Below, piece after piece: positions 1 to 7,576 of a DNA stretch of 64,000 nucleotides. How positions within the stretch are numbered: position 1 is the first letter of the stretch; every line of letters begins with the position of its first letter. Both the position numbers and the translations under genes were made by a program. This stretch comes from Micromonospora cremea (GTDB lineage: Bacteria; Actinomycetota; Actinomycetes; Mycobacteriales; Micromonosporaceae). The stretch is from contig NZ_FSQT01000002.1 of the NCBI RefSeq assembly GCF_900143515.1, forward strand, positions 1,675,501 through 1,739,500, written 5' to 3'. The notes below the pieces were generated by a model that did no database searches, was not told the origin of the DNA, and saw only the letters and a program-made list of their open reading frames with translations.

Positions 1-227
1 CGGCCGGGCGGCTGCACCCGAGGGTGCACCGGCTGGTCCGATTCGCCCCGCCGGCGATCCTGCTGGTCACCACCACATACCTGAACTTCCACTGGCTCAC
101 CGACGGGGTGGCGGCGCTGCTGCTCGGGCTGTTCCTGGACCGGCTGCTGCACCGGGTGCCCTGGGACGACGTGCCGCTACCCGGCCGGCTACGCGAATGG
201 GACCGTCCGTTCACCTCGTACCCGTAG
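1..227 (+). CDS. PAP2-type phosphatase, C-terminal fragment (cut by window edge)
   Basis: The open frame enters from the left edge (first full codon at base 3) and stops at 225-227. The visible residues are hydrophobic and end with a THxLSD-like motif (NFHWLTDGVAA) followed by a last membrane helix, which is how the third PAP2 phosphatase motif and terminal helix look in membrane phosphatidic-acid-phosphatase-like proteins. The catalytic motifs 1 and 2 lie outside the window, so substrate cannot be judged. The permease gene starts only 10 bp downstream on the same strand, so the two may be co-transcribed. Confidence 0.55.
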   Translation, partial: AGRLHPRVHRLVRFAPPAILLVTTTYLNFHWLTDGVAALLLGLFLDRLLHRVPWDDVPLPGRLREWDRPFTSYP

Positions 228-237
228 GTTTCGGTCC

Positions 238-1476
238 GTGGACCAACTGGCGCGCAGGCTGGGCGTACCCGATGCGGTGGTCATCGGGCTGGGGTCGATG
301 CTCGGCGCGGGCGTCTTCGTGGTGTTCGCCCCGGCCACGGCGGCGGCCGGGGGCGCCGGGCTGCTGCCCGCGCTGGTGCTCGCCGGGGTGATCGCCTTTT
401 GCAACGCCACCAGCTCGGCGCGGCTGGCGGCGCGCTACCCGGAGTCCGGCGGCACCTACGTGTACGGCCGGGAACGCCTCGGCCCGCTGGCCGGCTTCGT
501 GGCCGGCTGGGGTTTCGTGGTGGGCAAGACGGCGAGCTGCGCGGCGATGGCGCTGACCATCGGCGCGTACCTGTGGCCGGGGCAGGCCCGGCTGGTCGCG
601 GCCGGCGCGGTCGTCGCGGTGACCGCGGTGAACGTGCGCGGCATCGGCAAGACGGCCGCCGCCACGAAGGCGCTGGTCGCCGTGGTGCTCGCCGTGCTGG
701 CCCTGGTCGCGGTCGTCGGCGTCACCGGCGGCGGCCTGGCGCTGGACCGGCTCGGCGAGACCGGCGGGTCGAGCCGTGGCGTGCTCACCGCCGCCGGGCT
801 GCTCTTCTTCGCGTTCGCCGGGTACGCGCGCATCGCCACCCTCGGCGAGGAGGTCCGTGACCCGGAGCGGACCATCCCCCGCGCGGTGCCGCTGGCGCTC
901 GGCGCGGTGCTCGCGATCTACCTGGTGCTGGCCGTGATCACGCTCGGCGTGCTCGGCGCCGACCGGCTGGCCGGATCCGCAGCGCCCCTGGTCGACGTGG
1001 TGACCGCCGCCGGGCTACCCGGCCTCGCCTGGGTGGTCCGCGCCGGTGCCACGATCGCGGTCACCGGGGTGCTGCTGTCGCTCGTCGCCGGGGTCGGCCG
1101 CACCACGCTGGCCATGGCCCGTCGCCGAGACCTGCCCGGCGCGCTGGCCGCGGTGCACCCGGTACGTCAGGTGCCGCACCGCGCCGAACTGGCGGTGGCC
1201 GTCGTGGTGATCCTGGTGGTCGCGATCGGCGACGTACGGGATGCGATCGGCTTCTCCAGTTGCACGGTGCTGGTGTACTACGCGATCACGAACGCGGCGG
1301 CGCTCACCCTGGGCCGGGACCCGGACCGGCGGCTACCGGTTCAGGTGCTCGCCGGGCTGGGGTTGGTCGGCTGCCTGTTGCTGGCGGTCAACCTGCCACT
1401 GGGCAGCGTGCTGGCCGGCTTCGGAGTGCTCGCCGTCGGCGCCGCCTGGCACCTCGTGCGGCAGCGGAGTCGCTGA
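238..1476 (+). CDS. APC superfamily amino-acid permease
   Basis: A 412-residue integral membrane protein with about 12 hydrophobic segments. The N-terminus shows the typical APC helix-1 motif (IGLGSMLGAGVFVVF) and helix-3 features (ESGGTYVYGRERLGPLAGF), and the region around residue 205 has the conserved FFAFAGYARIATLGEE motif of helix 6. This places it with proton- or exchange-driven amino-acid/amine transporters of the inner membrane; substrate is not predictable. The GTG start is chosen because it begins the conserved helix-1 region 10 bp after the PAP2 stop. The 3' end overlaps the convergent channel-like gene by 144 bp. Confidence 0.88.
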   Translation: MDQLARRLGVPDAVVIGLGSMLGAGVFVVFAPATAAAGGAGLLPALVLAGVIAFCNATSSARLAARYPESGGTYVYGRERLGPLAGFVAGWGFVVGKTASCAAMALTIGAYLWPGQARLVAAGAVVAVTAVNVRGIGKTAAATKALVAVVLAVLALVAVVGVTGGGLALDRLGETGGSSRGVLTAAGLLFFAFAGYARIATLGEEVRDPERTIPRAVPLALGAVLAIYLVLAVITLGVLGADRLAGSAAPLVDVVTAAGLPGLAWVVRAGATIAVTGVLLSLVAGVGRTTLAMARRRDLPGALAAVHPVRQVPHRAELAVAVVVILVVAIGDVRDAIGFSSCTVLVYYAITNAAALTLGRDPDRRLPVQVLAGLGLVGCLLLAVNLPLGSVLAGFGVLAVGAAWHLVRQRSR

Positions 1477-3375
1477 CCGGTCAGGCACCGGATGGGCCGC
1501 GCCGGGGGCCGAGGCAGCGACCTGCCAGTCGGCCGGCGCGGGCGCCGAGCGGGGGGCGGCCGGCGAGGTCGGCTCTCTGCCGAGGACGGGCCCGGCCGGC
1601 CGGGGAACCGGGCCGGTGCGGGTCGGCGGGGCGCACTGCCTGGTCAGCCAGTCCAGCCCACGTCGACGGGCGACCACGGTGAGCCGGTCGCCCGCGAAGA
1701 TCACCTGCCGGGGGTCGAGGTCCTTCCACCAGATGGTCCTGGCGCCTCCGGCCGGGGTCCGGGCGATCAGCCGGACCTGCCCGTCCCGGTTGACCATGTC
1801 CAGTGGACGGCCGTCCAGCTCGGAGCCGGGGGCGACCGGCACCTCGGCGACCGGCAGCGCGTGCCGCTCGACCGGGATGGTGGTGATTACCGCTCGTTCG
1901 GTGAGGGCCCCGATGAAGGCCGGCGCCGCCAGGTACGAGACCGAACGGGACACCCCGAGGGCGAAGGTCTCCTCCACCCGTTCGGCGAAGTCACCGTCGA
2001 AGAGCCGCAGCACCACCCGCAGGTCGTCGCGGAGGTCCCGGGCGGCCAACGCCGCCTCCAGGTTGGCCACGTCATCGGTGGACGCCACCACCAGCGCCTG
2101 GCAGTCGGCGACCGACGCGGCGGCGAGGGTCTCCGGCAGCGCGGCGTCCCCCACGATCAGCGGCACCTCCAACTGCCGGGCCAGGGTGGCGCCGCGCGGC
2201 TCCGGGTCCTTGTCGATCGCCACCACCTCGACGTCGTACTCGCGGAGCTGCGCCATCACCCGGGTGCCGACGTTGCCGAGGCCGATCACCACCACGTGCC
2301 CGGCCCGGGCCGGTTGCAGCCGCCCGGTGTGCAGGGCCAGCCGTGCGTTGACGATGCCGTCCACCACCACCGCGGTGATCAACGGGATCAGCGCCAACCC
2401 GGCGAGGTTGAGCACCACCTGCATGATCTGCGCGTCGGCCGCCTTGTCGGTGTCCGGGTCCGCGCCGCTGAGTGTGGTGACCAGCGTCAGGTACAGCGCC
2501 TCCACCGGGGAGACGTCCTCGGCCCGGGAGATCAACGCGCCGAGCACCGCGATCACCGCGAGCACCAGCATCACCGCGACACCGATCTTGCGGGTGGCGA
2601 AGCCGCGTACGGCCCGCAGCAGCACCGCCATCGGGCGTCGGCGACGGCGGGCCCGGACCAGCCGGCGGGCGGCGACCTCGGTGCCCGGTGGCTGTCCGGT
2701 CGCCTCGGCGAGCACCAGGTCGGCGCCGGCCTGCTCGGCCGGCAGCAGCTCCACCCCCTGCTCCTCACTGAAGTCGGCCAACGCGCAGACCACGTCCTGC
2801 GGGCGGACGTCGGCGCGGCGAGCCACCCGCAGCGTCTTGTCCCGGTGCTGAAAGGAGTTCGGGTCGACCTCGCCGAGCGCGGCGGCCACGAACGCCGGCG
2901 CGGCCATCTCGGCGTCGGAGAGCACCTCGACCGGCGCCTTGAGCAGCTTGCGCACGCCGTCGGCGAGGGTGCCGTTGAACATCCGCAAGACCTGACGGAC
3001 CCGCTGGTCGACGGCCTGGGCGCAGAGCGCGGCGTGCAGGTTGCCCACGTCGTCCTGGTGCAGCAGGGCCAGACCGGTCGCCCCGGCCAGACCGGCGGCC
3101 TCGAAGGTGGCCACATCCAGCCGTTCCGAGCGGACCACCCGGACCCCACGCAGCCCGGCCACGTCCGGCCCGTTGCTGCGGTAGCGCTCCGGCACCACCA
3201 CGGTCACCCGGGCCCCGCCGGCCGGCAGCTCCGATTCGAGCATCGCCCGGGCCACGTAGTAGGCGAGCGCGTCCCGCCCGCAGATGACGTAGTGCGGTCG
3301 CGGATCGCCGGCGGACCGCAGCCGCCAGTTCCATTCGACCGCCCGTCGCGCCCGGTCCCGCCACGGCTCCGCCAT
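1333..3375 (-). CDS. RCK/TrkA-N NAD-binding ion channel-like membrane protein
   Basis: The 680-residue product has two Rossmann RCK (TrkA-N) units around a short membrane part. Residues about 26-130 form the first unit (HYVICGRDALAYYVAR). Two hydrophobic helices flank LYLTLVTTLSG, where a pore loop would sit. A second unit follows (HVVVIGLGNVGTRVMAQLRE, a GxGxxG dinucleotide motif), then a TrkA-C-like region. The order resembles single-polypeptide RCK channels such as the CASTOR/Pollux type, but the TVGYG potassium filter is absent. The ATG at 3375 was chosen because residues upstream have no family character. The last ~100 residues are Pro/Ala/Gln-rich and run antisense into the permease gene, which is unusual. 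Confidence 0.75.
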   Translation of the reverse strand: MAEPWRDRARRAVEWNWRLRSAGDPRPHYVICGRDALAYYVARAMLESELPAGGARVTVVVPERYRSNGPDVAGLRGVRVVRSERLDVATFEAAGLAGATGLALLHQDDVGNLHAALCAQAVDQRVRQVLRMFNGTLADGVRKLLKAPVEVLSDAEMAAPAFVAAALGEVDPNSFQHRDKTLRVARRADVRPQDVVCALADFSEEQGVELLPAEQAGADLVLAEATGQPPGTEVAARRLVRARRRRRPMAVLLRAVRGFATRKIGVAVMLVLAVIAVLGALISRAEDVSPVEALYLTLVTTLSGADPDTDKAADAQIMQVVLNLAGLALIPLITAVVVDGIVNARLALHTGRLQPARAGHVVVIGLGNVGTRVMAQLREYDVEVVAIDKDPEPRGATLARQLEVPLIVGDAALPETLAAASVADCQALVVASTDDVANLEAALAARDLRDDLRVVLRLFDGDFAERVEETFALGVSRSVSYLAAPAFIGALTERAVITTIPVERHALPVAEVPVAPGSELDGRPLDMVNRDGQVRLIARTPAGGARTIWWKDLDPRQVIFAGDRLTVVARRRGLDWLTRQCAPPTRTGPVPRPAGPVLGREPTSPAAPRSAPAPADWQVAASAPGAAHPVPDRSATPLPHEVPGGADGEHSEAGQHAAQWQVDRQQQAADQPQPGEHLNR

Positions 3376-3468
3376 GCCCGGATCGTAGTCAGCACGACCA
3401 CGGTGGGCGACCCCATCCGGATCATCCCGATCAGGCATGCCGACCCGGGCGGCGGGTAGAGCAGCGGC

Positions 3469-3957
3469 ATGCAGACCTTCCTCCCGTACCCGGACTTCCT
3501 GGCCAGCGCCCGCACGCTGGACCAGAAGCGGCTGGGCAAGCAGCGGGTGGAGGCCATCCAGGTGCTGCGCGGGCTCACCCGTCCCGGGTACGGCTGGCGG
3601 AATCACCCGGCGGTGAAGATGTGGGCCGGGTACGAGGAGGCGCTCACGCGCTACGGCCTGGACATGTGCGCGGTCTGGTCGGAGCCGGGGAGGGCCGACA
3701 CCTGCGCCAGCACGCTGACCGTCGACCTCGCCGCCGCCTGTGGTGCCGGCGTCGTGCGTACCCAGGACGAGCTGGCCCGGGCCGATGAGCTGCCTCCCTG
3801 GCTGGGCCGCGACGACCTGCACCTGAGCCACCGTTCGTCCCTGCTGCGCAAGGACCCCACGCACTACCGCCCGATCTTCGGCGACGACGTTCCCCCGGAC
3901 CTGGAGTACGTCTGGCCCGCCTCGGACCGTCCCCGCCGCTGCCTACCGCCCGACTGA
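3469..3957 (+). CDS. MSMEG_6728 / Pyr_excise family protein
   Basis: This 162-residue protein begins with a motif typical of the actinobacterial MSMEG_6728 family (MQTFLPYPDFLASA, LDQKRLGKQRVEA) and contains HLSHRSSLLRKDPTHY near the C-terminus. The family is related to the pyrimidine-dimer DNA glycosylase fold (T4 endonuclease V, Pfam Pyr_excise), but the actinobacterial members are mostly uncharacterised, so DNA-repair activity is only a family-level suggestion. It is divergent from the channel-like gene, with 93 bp between them, and is followed at 48 bp by the CrtU-like gene on the same strand. Length and start match the family. Confidence 0.7.
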   Translation: MQTFLPYPDFLASARTLDQKRLGKQRVEAIQVLRGLTRPGYGWRNHPAVKMWAGYEEALTRYGLDMCAVWSEPGRADTCASTLTVDLAAACGAGVVRTQDELARADELPPWLGRDDLHLSHRSSLLRKDPTHYRPIFGDDVPPDLEYVWPASDRPRRCLPPD

Positions 3958-4005
3958 CCGGTTGGTGCGGCAGACTGGAGGCTCCGCCGGCCCGGGGAGA
4001 TGCTC

Positions 4006-5544
4006 ATGGCGCTGTCGCAAGTGGTGGGTCGGCTCATCGGCGTACGCCAGCACCAGGTTGAACCCGGGGGCGGTGGCGCCGACCGAGTGCCGGGACCGGT
4101 CGCGGCGGTGGTGGTGGGTGGCGGCATCGCCGGCATGTCGGCGGCCGTGGTGCTGGCCGAGCGCGGTGTGGCGGTGACGGTGCTGGAGGCGGCACCCACC
4201 ATCGGTGGGCGGCTGGGGGCCTGGCCGGAGGCGCTCGCCGACGGCGGCCAGCAGAACGAGCACGGCTTCCACGCGTTCTTCCGGCAGTACTACAACTGGC
4301 GGTCGATCCTTCGCCGCGTCGACCCCGACCTGGGCTTTCTGAAGCCGATCCCGGGTTATCCGATCCTGAGTGCGCAGTGGCCGACCGAGGAGTTCGGCAA
4401 GCTGCCGCCCGCATCGCCGGCGAACCTGCTCGCGCTGCTGCTGCGCAGCCCCAGCCTGCGCCTGGCCGACCTCCGGTTGATGGACCGGGACGCCGCGCTG
4501 CCGCTGCTCAGCTACGACCCGGTCCGCACCTACGCCGAACTGGACGACACCACGGCCGACCAGCTGCTGGCCTCGCTGCGGCTGCCGGACCGGGCCCGGG
4601 CGATGCTGTTCGAGGTCTTCTCACACTCGTTCTTCAACCACGAGGCGGAGATGTCCGCCGCCGAGATGGTCGCCCAGTTCCACTTCTACCTGCTCGGCAA
4701 CCCGGAAGGGCTGGCCTTCGACTGCCCGGACGAGGATTACGGCACCGCGATCTGGGAGCCGCTGACCCGGCACGTGGAGAAGCACGGCGGTCGGGTGCTC
4801 ACCGGGGCCGCCGCGACCGGGGTGCACCGCGACGCCGACGGCTGGCGGGTGACGACCGCCGACGGCGGCAGCCATTTGGCGGGCCATGTGGTGCTCGCCG
4901 TCGACCCGCCGGCGCTGGCCGCGCTGGTCACGGCCTCTCCGGACCTGGCCGAACAGGCACCGGAGCTGGTGGCGCGGATGCCCGCGTTCGGCACGCCCGG
5001 CCCGCCGTACGCGGTGGCCCGGTACTGGTGCGACGGGGACGTGGCCGCCGGTCGGGCGGTGTTCAGCGGGGTGTCCCGGCAGCCCACGTTGGACTCGGTG
5101 ACGCTCTACCACCGGCTGGAGACCGAGTCGCGGCGCTGGGCACGGCGGACCGGCGGGTCGGTGATCGAGCTGCACGCGTACGCCTGCGAGCCGGGAGTGC
5201 CGGCCGAGGAGCTGGCCGAGCGGATGCGCCGTGAGCTGGTGGCGCTCTGGCCGGAGGCCGCCGGCCTGCGGGTCCGTGAGCTCCGTGCCCGGGTCGAGGC
5301 GCAGGCGCCGGCGTTCAGTCCGGGCAGCCACGCCTGGCGACCGGGGGTACGCACCGACGCGAGCGGCCTCTACCTGGCCGGAGACGGGATCGCCACGGAC
5401 TTCCCGAGTGCGCTGATGGAACGCTCCGCGGCGACCGGGATCGTCGCCGCGAACCACATCCTGCGCGCGGAGGGCGGCGCAGCCGAGCCGGTGCGGTCGA
5501 TCCGGCCCCGGGGCCTGCTGGCCGGGCGAGGCACGGCAACCTAA
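4006..5544 (+). CDS. CrtU-like FAD-dependent carotenoid oxidoreductase
   Basis: The 512-residue product carries an N-terminal Rossmann FAD motif (VGGGIAGMSAAVVLAERG, then EAAPTIGGRLGAW) and the signature GFHAFFRQYYNWRSILRR found in actinobacterial CrtU (isorenieratene synthase / beta-carotene desaturase-methyltransferase) and related flavoproteins. A C-terminal LYLAGDGIATDFPSALMERS is the second FAD-contact motif. CrtU aromatises the beta-ionone rings of carotenoids; whether this member does so is inferred. ATG 4006 is preferred over ATG 4000 because GGGGAG (3994-3999) then lies at 6 nt spacing. No other crt gene occurs in the window, so partners would be elsewhere. Confidence 0.75.
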   Translation: MALSQVVGRLIGVRQHQVEPGGGGADRVPGPVAAVVVGGGIAGMSAAVVLAERGVAVTVLEAAPTIGGRLGAWPEALADGGQQNEHGFHAFFRQYYNWRSILRRVDPDLGFLKPIPGYPILSAQWPTEEFGKLPPASPANLLALLLRSPSLRLADLRLMDRDAALPLLSYDPVRTYAELDDTTADQLLASLRLPDRARAMLFEVFSHSFFNHEAEMSAAEMVAQFHFYLLGNPEGLAFDCPDEDYGTAIWEPLTRHVEKHGGRVLTGAAATGVHRDADGWRVTTADGGSHLAGHVVLAVDPPALAALVTASPDLAEQAPELVARMPAFGTPGPPYAVARYWCDGDVAAGRAVFSGVSRQPTLDSVTLYHRLETESRRWARRTGGSVIELHAYACEPGVPAEELAERMRRELVALWPEAAGLRVRELRARVEAQAPAFSPGSHAWRPGVRTDASGLYLAGDGIATDFPSALMERSAATGIVAANHILRAEGGAAEPVRSIRPRGLLAGRGTAT

Positions 5545-5575
5545 CAAAGCGGGCATATGCCGCGCCGCGCTGCCG

Positions 5576-5581
5576 TAATCT
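5576..5581 (+). promoter_or_regulatory. Probable -10 element for the 5625 gene
   Basis: TAATCT sits 43 nt before the 5625 start codon in the 80-bp gap after the CrtU-like gene. It matches the TANNNT actinobacterial -10 consensus well. The -35 region (around ATATGCC) is a weak match. Confidence 0.35.
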
Positions 5582-5624
5582 GGGTTGATCATCCGTCGAT
5601 CGACCGGGCGGGAGGGCAGCGGGG

Positions 5625-6836
5625 ATGTCGCCACTGCACCGCGCCGACACGCAGAGCGGAGCACCGGTCGAGGAGTTCGGCCGGGACGACGCGTACCCGC
5701 TGATCCGCGACGAGCGGGCCTGCATCGTCACCGCCCTGCGGCTGGGCTGGTGGATGGCGGACGCGTACCACCAGGCACAGCACGCCGAGCCCGGCCCGGC
5801 CGCCGAGGACCGTTCTCCCGGCCCACCGGCCAAGCTCTCCAACTTCACCGAGATGTCCGCGCCCCGACGGATGCGGATGTACCTCGACGGAGTGGACGTT
5901 GCCCTCGGCCAGATCGCCGAGCTCACCCGGCACACCGGGCCACTACCGGACACCTCGGCCACCCGGGCCCGGCTACCCGACCTGGACCGATCCGGCCCGG
6001 TCGACCCGGGGCCGCTGCTGCTCGCCCTCGACGAGCTCAACATGGAGGTGCTGCGCTGGGCGATGGCCACCAACCACCGGGTCGGGCTCGCCTACCGGGT
6101 GGGTCGGTCGCTGGCCGACACCGTCCGGTCCGGCGACGCCGCCCAGCTGGCACAGCGCTTCGGCGGCCGGCAGATCCAGATCAGCCGGTGGCTGGAGGAG
6201 TTGGCCACCGTGCTGCCGCCGTACTCGGCCGCTGTGGTGCGCCGCTCGCTGGCGACCTGGGCGACCGCGGTGGACCAGGCCGGCCGGGCCGACCTGACCG
6301 CGCCGACCCTCGCCGAGCTGGCCGGAGAGCTGCGCAACCAGGGCGACCTGTGGCGCGGCGTGCTCACCGGCGGGCTGCACCCGCGTGACCTGCTCGACGA
6401 GGAGGACTACGCGGTGGTCGCCCGGAACCTGATCATTCGGGACCGCCGGCTGGTGGCGCAGGCGGCACGGGGCATCTTCTGGCCGGTGCTGGTGCCCCTG
6501 CTGGCGGTGCTCTTCGCGGTGGTCGGGGTGAGCGCCGCCGCAGCGGCCGGCTCGCCGACCACCCGGGCCGCGGTCGCCCTGCTGGGCCTCGGTGCCGGGC
6601 TGGCAGCTATCTGGCGGTCGGTCTCCGGGCCCGCGCTGGCGGTCGCCGGCGAGGTCAACCGGCCACTGCTGGACAGCGAACTCGCCGCGCGGATGGCCGT
6701 GCGGGTGGACCGCCCGCTGGCCACCGCCCGGCAGACGGCGGCGGCCACCGCCCGCAGGAGGCGGCAGCGCCGCCCGGAGGAGCCGGACAGCCGATCGAAA
6801 TACGTTGCCCCTCTCTCCCGTGCCGACCTACCGTGA
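5625..6836 (+). CDS. Conserved hypothetical protein with C-terminal membrane segments
   Basis: A 403-residue protein of no family that I recognise. The first ~280 residues are soluble and helix-rich with many Ala, Leu and charged residues. Around residues 285-335 there are two hydrophobic stretches (WPVLVPLLAVLFAVVGV and AALLGLGAGLAAIW-like), consistent with two membrane helices, followed by a short Arg-rich cytoplasmic tail. The start is supported by a purine-rich sequence (GGGAGGGCAGCGGGG) just upstream. It stands alone between the CrtU-like gene and the HNH leader, with its own probable promoter. Confidence 0.6.
   Translation: MSPLHRADTQSGAPVEEFGRDDAYPLIRDERACIVTALRLGWWMADAYHQAQHAEPGPAAEDRSPGPPAKLSNFTEMSAPRRMRMYLDGVDVALGQIAELTRHTGPLPDTSATRARLPDLDRSGPVDPGPLLLALDELNMEVLRWAMATNHRVGLAYRVGRSLADTVRSGDAAQLAQRFGGRQIQISRWLEELATVLPPYSAAVVRRSLATWATAVDQAGRADLTAPTLAELAGELRNQGDLWRGVLTGGLHPRDLLDEEDYAVVARNLIIRDRRLVAQAARGIFWPVLVPLLAVLFAVVGVSAAAAAGSPTTRAAVALLGLGAGLAAIWRSVSGPALAVAGEVNRPLLDSELAARMAVRVDRPLATARQTAAATARRRRQRRPEEPDSRSKYVAPLSRADLP
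6805..6834 (+). promoter_or_regulatory. Promoter of the uORF/HNH leader
   Basis: TTGCCC (6805-6810) and TACCGT (6829-6834) are separated by 18 bp, a good vegetative-type promoter at the extreme 3' end of the preceding gene. A short A/T-rich patch (GAAATA, 6797-6802) lies just upstream of the -35, the placement that WhiB7/WblC-dependent promoters use. The inferred start is near 6841, giving a leader of about 220 nt before the HNH gene. Confidence 0.45.
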
Positions 6837-6871
6837 GCGCGCAAGGTCAACCACCGCCACGGGAGCAGCTC

Positions 6872-6961
6872 ATGACGATGTCGCACGTCACCACCGTGCC
6901 ATCAGTGCTGCCCGGCGACGGTTGCCGAGCGGAAGGTCCCCGGGCGGGCCGGCCCGACTGA
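6872..6961 (+). CDS. Upstream ORF (29-codon leader peptide candidate)
   Basis: ATG 6872 has GGGAGCAG 4-9 nt upstream and reads 29 codons to TGA at 6959-6961. The peptide begins MTMSHVTTVPSVLPGDGC and has no recognisable domain. Its last codons overlap the self-complementary CGGGCCGGCCCG (6945-6956), and two further hairpins follow before the HNH gene. The spacing is that of a translated leader whose ribosome position could change which hairpin forms. It could also be a chance frame. Confidence 0.4.
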   Translation: MTMSHVTTVPSVLPGDGCRAEGPRAGRPD

Positions 6962-7019
6962 CGCGTACCCGTACGCGCCGAGCCGCCCGTCCGACAGCCG
7001 GACCCGGCGGCTCTTTGCT
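6962..7019 (+). terminator. Leader hairpins ending in a terminator-like stem-loop
   Basis: A 7-bp stem (CGCGTAC 6962-6968 with GTACGCG 6971-6977) is followed by a long stem-loop: GAGCCGCC (6980-6987) pairs with GGCGGCTC (7006-7013), with an inner GTCCG/CGGAC stem (6989-6993 and 6999-7003), then TTTGCT. This resembles an intrinsic terminator or attenuator. It lies between the uORF stop and the HNH start, so it can only act on the leader transcript. Confidence 0.55.
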
Positions 7020-7062
7020 GTCCGGCGCAGTTCGTCCGTCACCACCATGGAGGGAGATCCCG

Positions 7063-7506
7063 GTGGACGCCGTCCTCGTCATCAACGCCGACCTCGGCCC
7101 GCTGCACCGGGTCACCGTCCAGCACGCCGTCCGGATGCTCTGTCGTCGGGTGGCCGAGATCCACGAGGCCGAGCCGGACCAGGTGATCGGGGTCTTCCCG
7201 ATGCCCCGGGTGGTGCGGCTCGTCCGGTACGTGGTCACCCGCTGGCGCTTCAGTTCCGGACCGGCCTGGTCCCGGGCCGGCGTCCTGCGCCGCGACGACC
7301 GCTGCTGCGCGTACTGCGGCGGCCCGGCGTCGACCATTGACCACATCCTGCCCCGCTCACGCGGCGGCCGGAACACCTGGCGGAACACCACCGCCGCCTG
7401 CTACGGCTGCAACCAGCGCAAGGGTGACCGGACGCCGGCGGAGGCGGGCATGCCGCTGCGCTGGGAGCCGGTGAACCCGGGCTGGGCGGCGCTGGCCGGG
7501 CGGTGA
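7063..7506 (+). CDS. HNH endonuclease family protein
   Basis: The 147-residue protein has a C-terminal HNH (McrA-type) module: CAYCGGPASTIDHILPRSRG followed by NTTAACYGCNQRKGD, with two CxxC zinc pairs and the D-H of the HNH active site. The N-terminal ~80 residues (VLVINADLGPLHRVTVQHAV) are typical of the actinobacterial stand-alone HNH family. Such proteins are nucleases of unknown cellular target. GTG 7063 is chosen because GGAGGGAG (7049-7056) lies 6 nt before it and the family N-terminus starts here. It is preceded by a promoter, small ORF and attenuator-like hairpin, which suggests that expression is conditional. Confidence 0.82.
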   Translation: MDAVLVINADLGPLHRVTVQHAVRMLCRRVAEIHEAEPDQVIGVFPMPRVVRLVRYVVTRWRFSSGPAWSRAGVLRRDDRCCAYCGGPASTIDHILPRSRGGRNTWRNTTAACYGCNQRKGDRTPAEAGMPLRWEPVNPGWAALAGR

Positions 7507-7526
7507 CGGACCGGCCGGCGGGAACG

Positions 7527-7574
7527 GGGGGCCGCGTCGGGGGTACGCCTCCGGCGTGGCACCCGCCGGCCCCC
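7527..7574. terminator. Hairpin between convergent HNH and kinase genes
   Basis: GGGGGCCG (7527-7534) can pair with CGGCCCCC (7567-7574), and an inner ACGCC/GGCGT stem closes a 3-nt loop (7545-7557). There is no clear T-tract, but the position between two convergent stops fits a bidirectional terminator. Confidence 0.4.
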
Positions 7575-7576
7575 GG

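Noticed and set aside
1333..3375. Classical potassium channel
   Set aside because: The pore-loop position reads TTLSGADPD with no TVGYG-like filter, so ion selectivity cannot be claimed.
1492..3459. Long plus-strand frame antisense to the channel-like gene
   Set aside because: It is low-complexity Arg/Gly/Pro sequence typical of antisense frames in high-GC DNA, and the minus strand encodes recognisable domains.
3376..3864. Extension of the channel-like gene upstream to 3864
   Set aside because: The added ~160 residues have no family character and would lie antisense to the well-supported MSMEG_6728-family gene; ATG 3375 starts the conserved RCK domain.
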